From the NCBI GenBank assembly GCA_013350335.1, contig CM023539.1, positions 32,970,631-33,034,630 on the forward strand: a stretch of 64,000 nt of DNA, given 5' to 3'. Below the pieces are notes generated by a model. That model searched no databases, was not told where the DNA came from, and saw only the letters and a list, made by a program, of their open reading frames with translations. A program made the position numbers and the translations under genes. Shown here in pieces: positions 13,710-25,684 of the stretch (within the stretch, counting starts at the first letter, position 1; each line of letters opens with the position of its first letter). This stretch comes from Chimonanthus salicifolius. Its lineage: Eukaryota > Streptophyta > Magnoliopsida > Laurales > Calycanthaceae.

Positions 13710-15742
13710 CTAGCACTGGCAGCAGCAGCTCTTTTTCCTCTTCCTTGCCACTGGCATCGACCATTCTCTCCACGAGCCATTTGTTGCTCCATCTTTTCCA
13801 TCCTCTGCTTGATTTGCTCCATCTCTTGCAGCAAGTTTTTTTATCCTTTCCATGAGCTTCAACATCTGAGGCCTCTGCTGGGGCACTGTGTTCACCTGCA
13901 CATTCCAGATGCCATCCCATTAGACAAACATTTTAACCTGCATAATCTGTCAGCCACACATTTAATTTTTAAAAGGATTTGTGAACATTACATCCTGATG
14001 CTTTAGAAATCATGATAGAAATTTCCATATTTGTTATCACTAAAACATTTCCTTGAAGATGATTTTCAGAAGATGAGAGGGCTCATTATAGTATACAGAG
14101 CCAATTCATTTCAAATTTGTCTCCATTGCTGGACAACAAAAATTGAAATTACACATATTTTATATATCCTGAAACTACATTAACACAGAGATGTTGTAAC
14201 ATGTTATAATTACCCAAACTAAACCATAGACTTTTTTAGAAGTTCACCATATTCTCTAAAACAAGCATCAAGGAAAAAAGAAATTGGCATTAGGAGTAAT
14301 ACCTTTTGAGTGAGGCCATTTTTTAAAGCATAGCTTGGAGCAATAACCCTGCATATGCCAAGAAACTCAATCAACACTAACACACCATCAAATACAATAG
14401 GATCAGAGCAGATAAGGCCACCAACATGTTATAAATATTAGACAGTATTCCATCACTATGTATCACAATATACTATCACTATTTACCACCATTTTCTAAC
14501 ATCATTTACCACAGCTCAGTGACTTGTGCCATTATCAATTACCCAGTGCCTCATATAGTGACTCACATTTCCCCTTAAATGACTCCAAATATATTCACTA
14601 ACTTGAAGCACAGAGTCAAACTCACCAGTCAGCATTGACGTTTGTGCATGTGATTTACTTGTAAAATCATAAATGGTCTTTTAAAACAATTGATATGCAT
14701 CATAGTAATTTATACTGATCAATCACTAAGGAAATGATCGCGATGGATCGCCCCTGTACCCGACGATTGGTCATTCCCACAATACAATAGGATCAGAGCA
14801 GATGAGGCCACCAACATGTTATAAATATTAGACAGTATTCCATCACTATGTATCACAATATACTATCACTATTTACCACCATTTTCTAACACCATTTACC
14901 ACAACTCAGTGACTTGTGCTATTATCAATTACCCAGTCCCTCATATAGTGAGTCACATTTCTCCATACATGACTCCAAATATATTCACCAAGGAAATGAG
15001 ATTACCTTGGCTTGTTCCAGTTAACCACCCTGTTGCGACTAAGGGAGCCATTATGGATAGGAGCAACTGAAGCCTTCCTGGCATCTTCTGTCGCTGATGG
15101 AAACTGGTTCCCTTGAAAATTTGACCTTCTCTTAGCAAGCACACCCTACATACAGAATATGAATATAAACAAGAAGAATTAGCAAAAGTGAAAAGAACAA
15201 ATCAATATGGGTTATTCCTTGACTGAAGTAATGAGGCAAAAAACTAAAATAATCATTCAACAAATTTACCTGTCTAAGAGTTGACGCTCAATCCATATAT
15301 TTCTGCACCTTGGATGAGTTCCCTTGAGAGGTATTACCAAGTGGGAATCTCTGGCTTTTATTCTACAAGTCCAAAACATATAAATCAAAAATAGTTAAAA
15401 GGAACTATTCTTCAACAAAATAAAGACAAGCCAAAAGATTACGTTACACTCTTCAAGAAGATACATTGCTTACCGAAGCCCTTGGTTTTCTAGCTTTTAA
15501 AGAAGATTTCCTGGACATCTTGATAATATCATCTGAAATGTCAAAGGGCACCCATTTAAAACAAAACTCTAAGAAGAACTACAAAATAATACATAAAATT
15601 GAGAATTCGAATTCGAAATAACAAATAATAATAATACAGGTTTTTAAGATAAAACCCAGAGCAATATCATACCTAGGGCCATATTCATTTCCTTCTCAGC
15701 GAGGGCAATTGCTTCGCTTGTCATTGCAGGCATCGTTTCCAT
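13710..15742 (-). pseudogene. UIEF-like mRNA export factor, disrupted
   Basis: Six exons can be joined with correct phases: 15673-15742, 15474-15532, 15270-15362, 15006-15145, 14303-14348 and about 13710-13895. The first two form METMPAMTSE... and ...MNMALDDIIKMSRK. LDDIIK is the UAP56-binding motif known from ALY, from UIF (FYTTD1) and from the plant export factors UIEF1 and UIEF2. Later exons are basic and low in complexity (LAKRRSNFQGN, RNRVVNWNKPR, VPQQRPQ), as in those proteins, which adapt nuclear mRNPs to the RNA helicase UAP56. Two lesions are visible: a TGA in exon 3 (15288-15290) just after QKYMD, and a run of seven T at 13836-13842 in exon 6 that shifts the frame away from a coiled-coil-like tail (EMEQIKQRMEKMEQQM). 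If transcribed, the product would stop after about 67 residues. Family assignment is from the motif and general layout and is moderately sure. Confidence 0.5.
14392..14988. repeat. ~208-bp direct duplication in intron 4
   Basis: The block 14392-14599 ('acaataggatcagagcag' to 'ccaaatatattcac') is repeated at 14782-14989 with few changes. The spacer holds an unrelated CG-rich fragment (14735-14772) that matches LTR sequence at 5201-5240. Both copies lie in intron 4 of the UIEF-like locus. Confidence 0.8.
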
Positions 15743-16050
15743 CTGCAGCAAGAAAATCAATAACAACAGAGTAAGAAGCATAATATAAGAGCTAAACCAA
15801 AGAAAAATAATAATTAGGCAGCTAAATTCACCAACGCAAAGAATTGTAGGCATTCAATTGGAATCTTCTTGAATAGAGCTATTAGGGCATTGTTGAAAAG
15901 TCTTAAATTCTCAAAAGACGAGGATCAAAAGAAAAACTCACCGATTTTGGTTTGATTGAAAGTAGAAAAATCTAGGGTTTCAGCGATCAGCAAAGGAAAA
16001 TAATTTAGGGTTTCAGCGAGCGACCTAGATAGGACGAACAAGGTTTCCGT
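15743..16050 (-). promoter_or_regulatory. 5' UTR exon and leader intron of UIEF-like locus
   Basis: On the minus strand 'agggtttcagcgatcag' type leader sequence runs to a good donor, CG|GTGAG, at 15941. The matching acceptor, GCTGCAG, ends at 15743 directly against the start ATG. This gives a 199-bp leader intron. The splice-site quality supports a once-expressed gene. The transcript start is not fixed. Confidence 0.45.
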
Positions 16051-16228
16051 GTTCCCAAATGCAAACTGGTTTTTCTATCTCTATCTCCTTGTCTCGTGAT
16101 ATAAAGTGAGAGAATAAATAACAGAAAACAGCCGTCCATGGTTCATTACGGACTTCGTTTTCATGACGCGTGTCGTGTTGTCAATGGGCCGTAGGCTCAC
16201 ATTAAAAGTTGATTTCAACATTAAGAAC

Positions 16229-18293
16229 TACGGTTGGGATGATGGGTAAATTTTAAAGTATTACCTTCGTCACTCTTGAGTAGGGGTCGGGGTAGAGGTC
16301 ATTCTTGAACAGAGATTACTCATATCTTATTTGTTAATTACAGTGGTAAAGTAAGAACTAATCTTAAAGGTAAATTTTTTTTTTTGGTAACTATAAGTAG
16401 GGGTAACCTGACATATTAATAATTTTATTAGAATTAATAATTTTTATTAAATTTAATATAATAAAAAAATAAAAATAAAATTTTATAAAACAAATTATTA
16501 AATAATATTTATCAATTAAAAATATTTTAAATATTTTTTCTCCATAGGTGCAAAGAGGGGGTAAAAAGGGGGTAATATATTAACAATTTTATTAAATTCA
16601 TGTAATATAAAAAATAATAAAACATGATTTTTAAATAATATTCATCAATTAAAAAATATTTTAAAATATTTTTGCTCCATAGGTGCAAAGAGGGGGTAAA
16701 GAGGGATAATATATTACAATTTTATTAGAATAGATAATTTTATTAAATTCATATAATATAAAAATAATAAATCATAATTATTAAATAATATTCATCAATT
16801 ACAAAATATTTTAAAATATTTTTGCTCCATAGGTGCAAAGAGAGGTAAAGAAGGTTTAGAGGGGTAAAGAGGGGTAAAGGGGAGATAAAGAGGGGTAAAG
16901 GAGGCATAAAGAGGGGTAAAGAAGGGTAAAGAGGATTTAGAGGGGTAAAGAAGGGTAATAGGTTCAAAGAGGAGTAAAGGTGGGTAAAGAGGGTTTAGAG
17001 GGGTAAAGAAAGGTAATAGGTGCAAAGAGGGGTAAAGAGGATTTAGAGGGGTAAGAAGGGTAAAGAGGGGTAATAGGTGCAAAGAGGGGTAAACAAAGGT
17101 AAAGAAGGGTAAAGAGGGTTTAGAGGGGTAAATGGGGTAAAGAGGGGGGATGGTTTAGAGGGATAAAAAAGGGTAATAGATGCAAAGAGGGGGCAAAGGG
17201 GGATAAAGAAGGGTAATAGGTGCAAAGAGGGGTGAATGGAGTAAAGAGGGGTAATGAGGATCTAGAGAGGTAAAGAAGGGTAATAAGTGCAAAGAGGGGT
17301 AAAGGGGAGTAAAGAGGGGTAAAGAGGGTTTATTAGAATTAATAATTTTTACTAAATTTATATAATAAAAAAACATAATTATTAAATAATATTCATTAAT
17401 TAAAAATATTTTAAAATATTTTTGCTCTATAGGTGCAAAAGGGGGGGGAAAGTGGGGTAATATATTACATTTTATTAGAATAGATAATTTTATTAAATTT
17501 ATATAATATAAAAAATAATAAAACATAATTATTAAATAATATTCATCACTTACAAAATATTTTTGCTCTATAGGTGCAAAGAGAGGTAAAGAGGGTTTAG
17601 ACGGGTAAAGAGGGGTAAAGAAGGGTAAAGAGGATTTAGAGGGGTAAAGAAGGGTAATAGGTGAAAAGGGGGGTAAAGGTGGGTAAAGAGGGGTAAAGAA
17701 GAGTAACGGGGGTAATAGGTGCAAAGAGGGGTAAAGAGGGTAAAGAGGGGTAAATGTGGTAAAGAAGGAGATGGTTTAGAGGGGTAAAGAAGGGTAATAG
17801 GTGCAAAGAGGGGGAAGGGGGGGGGGGTAAAGAGGGGTAACGGAGGGTAATAGGTGCAAAGAAGAGTAAATGGGGTAAAGAAGATTTAGAGAGGTAAATA
17901 AGGGTAAAGGGGGGTAAAGAGGGGTAAAGAGGGTTTATTTTAAAATATATTGCTCCAGTGCAAAGAGGGGGTAAAGAGGGTAATAAATTAACAATTTTTA
18001 TTAAATTAATATAATATAAAAAGTAAAAAATAAATTTTTATGAAACATAATTAATAAATAATATTCATCAATTAAAAAATATTATAAAAGTTTTTTGCTC
18101 CATAGGTAGAAAGAGGGATAAAGGAGGGTAAAGAGGGGTAAAGAGGGACAAGGGTTTCATGAAAGCCCCCATGTTCCAAGAGGTTTTCAAAAAAGAGGGG
18201 GAGGAGTAAAGTTTTGAATTTTTACCCTCACCCCCTCTCTTACCAAACAAGGGTAAGGGGGGGTAACCCCCCTTATCCCCCATCCAATCGGAG
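16229..18293. mobile_element. Non-autonomous DNA element with minisatellite
   Basis: It resembles the element at 7312-9166. The right end reads 'ggtaacccccctta.cccccatccaatcgg', the mirror of a left 'cggttgggatgatgggtaa'. The interior shares 'gagtagggg', 'cagtggtaaagtaagaact' and AT-rich blocks ('ttaaataatattcat') with that element. Its interior is swollen by G-rich tandem repeats. There is no coding capacity; open frames on the minus strand are translations of the repeat. The left boundary is approximate. Confidence 0.5.
16835..17960 (+). repeat. G-rich minisatellite (GGGGTAAAGA-type units)
   Basis: There are two blocks, about 16835-17330 and 17575-17940, made of 9-12 bp units such as aggggtaaag, agggtttaga and ataggtgcaaag. 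They occur in a higher-order pattern in which 'taataggtgcaaagagggg' returns every 50-90 bp. An AT-rich segment separates the two blocks. The strand bias is strong: nearly all G is on the plus strand. Confidence 0.85.
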
Positions 18294-20065
18294 CCTAGGT
18301 ATTACGAAAGGCTAAGAATTAGGGCTTCAACTTGGGCATATGGGTCGGGTTGAGATGACAAAAACGTGCATGAAATTCTAGTCGGGTCGGGTTGAGGATT
18401 TTACAAGTTAACCCGACCCGACCCGATCGGACTCAGCTAAAATTAGGCTTAAATAGGGTCAGAATACAGTTGATTCAAAAACCAATTTATTAAATGAAAA
18501 AAGACCAAGTATGTTTATTAAATCAGTCAATGTGTTTATTAATATTGTATTTTAAATTAAATTGATGAATTTATTCATAATTTATAATACAGATGAAGTT
18601 GCTAGAAAAGCTCCAAATGAGCTGTAGAAAAACTTTCCAAATAGTCAAACATGTGGATATGGAAAGTTTCCCATTGTGTATTTGGAACATCCAATTCTTG
18701 GAAAGCCCTTGGATTCATATCTGTTTATATTGTTTGGGACATCTTTTTCCCACAAATGAAAGAGATATATCATTTTTTTATATTTAGCTCTGCTGAAAAA
18801 CAAATCTATCCATGCCATCTTCAAAACTTCTTACATTCTTCTCTGTTTCCACTCAATTTCATTGTAGTTTTTCTTTTTATATTTTTTTTTCTACAAATTA
18901 GGCCGCTGAAATGTTTGAATTGGCCAGTCCAAGATGAGTGTATGCTGGTGTGGGTGGTTTAGATTGTATTTTGTGTGATGTAGACATCAATAAGGAACAA
19001 CTAAAGAAATTGAAGATAGAATTTTAAATATAATTTGTAAATTTTAAGAAAAATTTAAAGCGGAGAAAGAGGTCCTTTAGGCTGGGGTTGGACTCAACCT
19101 TTACTTAAAGTCTGTTGAAGGCCGTCGGACTCGAACTTTTACTTAAAGTCTGTTGAAGGCCGTCGAATTCATACTTAATTGTGCTTGAACTTAAAAGCCT
19201 GAGTTTGACCCATCGAATAATTTTTTTTGTCCAAGTCTATTTTTTAAGTTGGGCTTGGACAAATGAATACTCCTTATTATTATTTAATATTTAAAAAAAA
19301 TAAAAAAATTGTAAAATGAAAAAAAAAATCATCAACAAGACTTGAACCCATACATGAGAAACAAATATCTTTATCACTCGAAATAACTTCTATATCTTAT
19401 TTAGACTATAAAATTATATATAAAAGAAAAAAATGACAAGCGCTGTATATAAGTTTTACCTTTTACTATTGATGCATATAAGCACGGATAAAACCAACGC
19501 AAAAGGTATGGACCGAAAAAATGAGTGTTGAAGGTCTATCACAGTTGTTCTCCATGCAGATGAGAGCAATTTGGTCCAAAAAAGATCAGAGCATAAGAGG
19601 CACCCTGATCCAAAATTTTTTTGACGGTACGATGATGCAAAATCTCAATTTTTGAAGTATTTCCCTTAAAAAATCCTTTTAAAAAAACACATGGGAAGAT
19701 GATACATGATCATTCCTCCTTCCCTCCCGTCCCAAGAATGGCCAGTCCATTCACCACTTAATAAACAACATCCAGTGAATGACGAGCAGAAGAGCACTTA
19801 ACACTGCTCATCATTGCTGATTGAAACAATCACATAGTTGCATATTTGGATTCTGATGTTAAAAAAAAAAAAATCTGAAAGTAAGAGAGAAATGAAAATT
19901 CCTAATTAAATTATTAAATTAAAAATAAAACATTTTCATCAATGAAGTGAACATTTCGAATAAGCTATATACTGATTCTGCAACTACAACCCCCCAAACC
20001 AATAAGCAAAGGTTTCTCTCCATTCGACCAGCGAAGAACATACCAATTTTGAACTTGCAAACGAA
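18294..20065. other. Intergenic 3' of first subtilase
   Basis: The part 18320-18430 holds 'cgggtcgggttgag' repeats and their complement, a small foldback. The part 19070-19270 matches 26940-27330 (see that repeat). The 200 bases before 20065 resemble the 3' flank of the second subtilase (41360-41490), so the tandem duplication includes the 3' UTR. Short open frames at 18593-18962 were not recognised. Confidence 0.4.
19070..19270. repeat. Dispersed repeat, copy 1
   Basis: This copy holds 'cttaaagtctgttgaaggccgtc' twice, followed by 'cttaaaagcctgagtttgacc' and 'aagttgggcttggacaaatgaa'. The same words in the same order occur at 26940-27330. It is probably a short non-autonomous element. No ends could be fixed. 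Confidence 0.5.
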
Positions 20066-23000
20066 TTAAGCCCCACCACCACTCACAACAATGGGACTCC
20101 TCACGAAGTGCACGCCATCAGACCATTTCAACCTGCCGAAGACATAATCTTTATGTAAGTGCCCCTTCTCAGGTGCCAAAGTAATCCTATATGCCTTTAC
20201 CTCTCCCTTCTCCTTGAAACTTAGGCTTTTTGGCTCAACTGACATTTTAACACCTTCAGGGGCAAGGAATTCTACTCTGTATGTGCCTGGACTACCGACG
20301 TTTTTAAGTCTTCGAGTTATGGTCGTCTGTCCAGTTAAATTGGGGACAGTGATTGACGGATAATTGAAGTCTAGAAGGCTTAATTTCTTCGACGGGCACG
20401 GGTATTTGCCATAGAACACTGTTATAATGGATGAGTTGTAGCCGATAGTGCACAGGAAATCCAAGTAATCTTCTGTTGTTAAGTCATAGACAAGGCCTGG
20501 GTCCATTGCACGGTTAGGCCACACATGGCCTGCTCCATAGCTGAAAGGTGTGGCCTCGGTGAATGAGGCATCATTCATTGGCTCTACCTTATTGTCCCTT
20601 GTTCTAGCTGTAAAAAGAGGATGGCAATAGTAAGAAACGGTACATAACATTGCACTAAAATGCATTCAAATTTTAAGTAATCTAAGTATCAAACGAGGGG
20701 AATAAGTCTCACAGGAAGTCATGATAGCTGATCGAATTGCTGCAGGACTCCAGTCGGGGTGGAGCGTTTTGAGAAGGCCAACAATGCCAGACACATGTGG
20801 GCATGACATTGATGTCCCAGAAATTATGTTGAACTGAACACGCCGGGTATCAAATGGAAGATCCGTGGGGCTTACTGCTTGGGAATAGGCAGCAAGAATA
20901 CTTACTCCTGGTGCAGTGATGTCAGGCTGTGCAAAAATCCATTAAGTAAATTAATAAAATGCAAATACAACAGTTAGATTTTCCAAATCCAATGGGTGGG
21001 ATTAGACCCAAACCTTCAGGATCTCTGGAGTGACAAGGTTAGGACCTTGAGATGAGAAAGCAGCCATGAATGGTGCAGGTTTTGTGTTGAGACTAGTCGT
21101 TGGACGTGAGATGTATGCTGTTGGTGTTCTGAACCAGAATCCAAAATCATATTAATTGTCTTAATGTCACCTTGTTTAATTTCTTATGTATATGACATCT
21201 TTCAATTTACTAATTTTATGCAGCATGGATGATCAGATTGGATGGAAGTCAAATTATCAAGCTTATGTTTCATCTGTCCTACACGTGTAGTCTAATTTCC
21301 ATATAATCAAGTTTTGCTATTAAAAGCAACGTTAATTGTGTAATGATCAGAACATCTGAGTAATAAAAACATCAAAAAGAGACTTAAAATAAACCATATT
21401 AGAGCTTACTTAGTTGATGTGATGTAAGAGATAACAGCATCAGCATCAGATGCAGTGATGTGGGTGGCCGGAAGGACATGGGCATCAGCAATTACTTCAT
21501 TTCCAGAGACTGGGTCGTTGCCGTGGATCATCCCAGCACCACCAGCTTGCAGAACTGTCTCACCCTTCTCCACTCTTGCATTGCTACCACGAAGGCAGAA
21601 TACAATCTTACCCTTCACTTTCTCAGGATCAAGGGATCCAATGAGGCAAAGCTGGCTGAAGCATTGGACAAAATTAGTCTTGAGAATCAAGGTAGTAAAT
21701 TATAACAAAATATCATTATTGACAGTGTATTATAGTTTATTATTGAAGTACAATTGTGGTGATTGGTGGGTTCAAAATAACATGCAATAAAGTGAAAGGA
21801 AATGTAGTTGGATGGAAAAAGGCACAAGGAAAGAATCTCAATGACAGAGATAGATATGGATTTAAAGCAGCAAGCTGCAAGCAGAAACTGGAGTACTAAC
21901 TGCCCATCTTGAGCGGTTGAAGGAAAGGGGCTTTGTATGGATTAAAAAATGGGGAAAAGCATTTGAATTGGAGGATTTAGATAATCATTCCATTACAGGA
22001 TTCCAAAATTAAAGGTCGATTTAATGGTTATCACAAATAAATTTAAAATTTGTCACATGAACTTCAAATAAGAGTATTTTCAGTCAATCGCAAGGAATAT
22101 GATCATTTCAAATGTTGGTTTGGGCACTAAAAGCATTAAAGTAAAGTGTGTTCAATTTCAGTGCTGCTTCTTTGACACGGCAGAAGGATGCATTTGTTTG
22201 AAATTCAAACAAAATGGAAAAACCGTGAAATTTAGATCTCTTACGCTTCGTTAGAAGTGACATTCACAGCCTTGGCATCAGCAGCATTGATCAATGGATA
22301 AAGCTTATTTGCAAGAAACTTCTCAGAAAGGCTTTGCCCCTGTATAGTTGATCATTAGACACAGATCTTACAACAATGAAATTCACATGAATTGAGAGCT
22401 AACATTCACATGGATGAGATAAATAAACACTTGTCACAATGGCAATGGTGACAAAAATGACAAGAATATGTAATGATGTCCTTTGAAAACAGAGAAATGA
22501 ATGCATGTGGAATCTCTCTAACAAGAGAAGTGGTCCACTGAGATCATTATACTAAGAAAATGTAATGTCAAATGAAATAGGCATCTAAACTGTTGTAGCT
22601 GAGGTCCACTCAAACTAGGTCACTCAGGCCAAATTTCTGAAGTTACATGCACCCAATACTGAAATTCTGCCATGGTTGATCACCATCAGTCATCATTGTG
22701 AGAAAGGTGGACCATAACTCTTTCATGATGATCCAATCAATGAGAAATTAACCACAGATTGATTCAGATAGGGTCCTCTGATTAAAATCCCATCAAGGCT
22801 TCTACCTCCTGGATGGAACATATGGAAAAATGATAAGCGACGTGGAGATGGTGATGACGATGGAAAAGTTAGTATAATGATGATTGCTTCAGTACCTTGT
22901 AAATCTTTCCGTTTCCAAGTATGACATCAGATTCAAAATTCCTATCCATGGTACTCGCCCCAACTGTAAAGATCCATGGTGCAACATTACTGATTGATCC

Positions 23001-25401
23001 TGGTTTAGGGCCATCATTCCCAGCAGAGCAGACGACAGTGATACCGTTGGCAACAGCATGGAATGCCCCAATTGCAACCCCGTCGTAGAAATAATCCCCG
23101 GCACCCCCACCGAGTGATACCGATATGACATCAACACCATCACTGATTGCCATATCAAAAGCGGCCAGGATATCAGAATCAGCACACTCGTTGCCATTGA
23201 TCGGCTTCCAGCAAACCTTGTAGGTGGCCACACGGGCATTGGGGGACCCACCCTTTGCTGTTCCATTGGCGTAGCCATAAATGCTGGCGGGCACAAAGCG
23301 TCCTCCAGCTGTGGATAGGGTGTGTGTCCCATGGCCTTCTTGGTCTCGCGGGGAGCACAATGATGCCTCAACTGGGCCAGCATAATGCTCATAACCACTC
23401 TTGAAGAATCTGGCTCCAATCAACTTCCTGAACACAATTAAATTCTGATCTTATAGAAAATAGAGGTGTCTCAATTATACCAAGTAGCACAACAAAAGCT
23501 AAATTATCTGTCTTTAACTGGTGAACATCTTTTTTGTTAATATAAATGCTGGTCTTATGATTAATCCACTGAGTTCTTGGAAAGGAACTCATCTGTGGAA
23601 AAAGGATAGAGATCATACCTATTGCAACTAATTCTATCTGTGGTTTCATTCTGACATATTCCTTTCCACTTTGATGGAACCGGTCCCATCCCTACATCAT
23701 TAAAGCTCTCGGATTCTGGCCATACACCTGAGATCCCACCAGTAAAAGTAAAACATGATAGTCATTCAGCATTCACATGATAAGATAACCATACAATTCA
23801 ATGCAAGCAGTCAGTAAAACCTGTTCCTCACATTTGATGCCTACAGCCAATGATACATACAAGCCCACAATCTTTGGAAGAAAAACCCATTCTTCCTCTC
23901 TACTGTTAGAACTAGTTCCATATTGTCTAGGATTCATGTTTGGTTGGTGACTTCTTTACATATTTTCTGTGATGTAATGTGAATTGTCAGCTTCATTCAA
24001 GAGCATTCAAGAAGTAAACTTCTGGATTAAACACATCTCATCTGAACAAGCTTTTCATCAACTTTATTGCTCAAGTGGCTTTCAAGCAACAAGGTCAAAC
24101 CAGGTAGCCCACTGGATGGAGCAATTCAAAACGTGAATCAATAAAATGACAGCTTGAGTGAAGCGAAATCAAGCATTTTAAACAGTGCCTTAAAGATGGC
24201 AATGTTAGCCAGTACAGAGTCATTATATTTCATTGTCAAAAGTTTCAAATCATAATTTAGATAAAAAAGATATTAGCATGATATTTGTTGGAGTAAATTG
24301 AAAACCAAAAGAGAGCATATTGAACTCAATTGACAACGGGACATACATTGCTAGAAGAAAATGGAGACAATGGTAGATATTGAGGGAAAAAGTCAAATTA
24401 CCAGTGTCGAGATTTGCTATGATTGTGTCTTCACCGAATCTTGCTTGTTCCCATAGTGATTCTTTATGAACTACACCATTTTTCTCTAGTCCAAGAAAAT
24501 TCCAAGATCTGGTTGTGTGTAGTTTCTTCCCCTTGTCCAAGAAAACTGATATAACTTCGGGATGTTCTACAATAGTAAAAGATAAATGAGAAACTCATCA
24601 ACAATAAGAAAGCAGATAAATAGGATATACAGGTCGAAAGATTCTTCCTCACTTGATATCTCATTTGCTTCTTCCTCTTCAAGAACTGCTGTAAAGCCAT
24701 TGATGTATCTTGTATAGGAGTAGAGCACTGCATCTTTTGCCTTCTCTTTGCTGCAGTGCAGTTGAAAGACGTTAAAACTAAGATATGTTCTTTAATAGAA
24801 TTTAAAAGAGAGAGAGAGAGAGAGAAGTCAATTGGAGACCCTCACCTTCCCAAGAAAGAGCCCAAGAATTCGTAATGAGAATCTGTCACCCTCTCAAAAT
24901 CCAGAAAATTAGCAGAGGGACCATGGGAATGAGCTCCTAGGTACACCACATGGGACTGCACAAAAACAGAGCTAATCAGTGCCATTGAAAAGATAATGAT
25001 AACAATGATAAAAGCAAGATGACCCAGAAAATATGATTCAATCAGAAGCAGAAAAGAAGAAAAAAAGTACTAGAAGTGATTAAAAGAAGAAAAGAAAATG
25101 AATTAAACATCACTAAAAATGTTGAAAGAGATAGCAACCATCTTGCTCGTCCATTTTCCATCTTGGACTTTTACTAGATGTTAATACAATTAAAAGGTTC
25201 TTCTTGCATGACAACATCTTCTCTCATCATAGATACATTTGTTTTAGTCGTATTTATTTACTTTTGTATATATTTATACAAACAGAAAGGAAGCACGATG
25301 AATGCAAGGCTTGCCTTTTTAACAGCAAAGGCTGGACTCTGCAGCAGAGAGAAGAGGAGAGAGGAAAATACAAGACAAGTAGAAAGCCTGAAAATCCCCA
25401 T
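20066..25401 (-). CDS. SBT5.4-like: Subtilisin-like serine protease, SBT5 group
   Basis: The gene codes for a secreted endopeptidase of family S8 (pyrolysin type) that acts in the cell wall after removal of its prodomain. Exons: 25315-25401, 24846-24955, 24653-24750, 24402-24566, 23619-23727, 22896-23427, 22245-22339, 21410-21655, 21014-21128, 20713-20926, 20066-20607. All phases join, giving 770 residues, the usual family length. Residues 1-29 are a signal peptide (MGIFRLSTC, then a Leu-rich core, ending FAVKK). The I9 prodomain spans about 30-115. Catalytic Asp152 lies in NLDTG, His222 in GHGTHT, oxyanion Asn327 in AGNDGP and Ser558 in [11 protein letters not shown] domain is inserted at about 385-480 and an Fn3-like domain ends the protein. 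The first intron uses a GC donor. The start ATG was chosen because FAVKK joins [10 protein letters not shown] in phase, as in AIR3-type proteins. The second copy lies upstream. Substrate and exact orthology are not known. Confidence 0.93.
25313..25314 (-). promoter_or_regulatory. GC splice donor of intron 1, gene 1
   Basis: The exon 1 end reads AAG|GCAAGC on the minus strand. This fits the known GC-AG intron consensus and no GT donor gives the right phase nearby. The acceptor TTTTTGTGCAG ends at 24956. The same donor is kept in the second gene at 49722-49723. Confidence 0.75.
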
Positions 25402-25465
25402 TTACTTCCTAGTTTAAGTCTAGAAACCTCACCCACCTTTAAAATGGTGGAAAGCACTATTTCGT

Positions 25466-25480
25466 CTATATATATTTAAA
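25466..25480 (-). promoter_or_regulatory. Probable TATA box of gene 1
   Basis: On the minus strand TTTAAATATATATAG lies about 65 bases before the start codon. The flanking sequence (agaaaaactcgatttgag) is also found next to the AT repeat upstream of the second gene, which supports a common promoter. The short leader this implies is an inference. Confidence 0.5.
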
Positions 25481-25684
25481 GACAGAAAAACTCGATTTGA
25501 GTCTGCTGATAAATAGGATAGAAGAAGAGACGTAAAGATTTAAAAAAGGGAGAACCGAAGCAGGATAAGATTGCATACATTTTAGAAATTTGAAATCATT
25601 TCAAACTCTAAAGATTCAAGAACTCTATTCTCATCTCACCGCCGAAATGATAGGGCGTTGTTGGAGTCGAAGATTAGAGAAAAG

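Noticed and set aside
13634..13834. Separate small gene coding for a coiled-coil peptide (LQEMEQIKQRMEKMEQQM)
   Set aside because: It lies in the last exon of the UIEF-like locus in the frame one base off, and is better explained as the tail of that protein behind a homopolymer frameshift.
17100..17340. Interstitial telomere repeat
   Set aside because: GGGTTTAGA words occur, but not as consecutive TTTAGGG units, and they are part of the larger minisatellite pattern.
16749..17724. Long minus-strand open frames with LFTPLYPSL-type repeats
   Set aside because: They are translations of the G-rich minisatellite. Several overlapping frames show the same pattern and none has a domain or gene context.
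18593..18962. Plus-strand open frames of 64 and 103 codons
   Set aside because: They overlap in two frames, lack any recognisable domain and lie in an AT-rich stretch next to repeats.
21455..21790. Plus-strand open frames opposite subtilase exon 8
   Set aside because: They are antisense shadows of a conserved exon; the same shadow occurs opposite exon 8 of gene 2.
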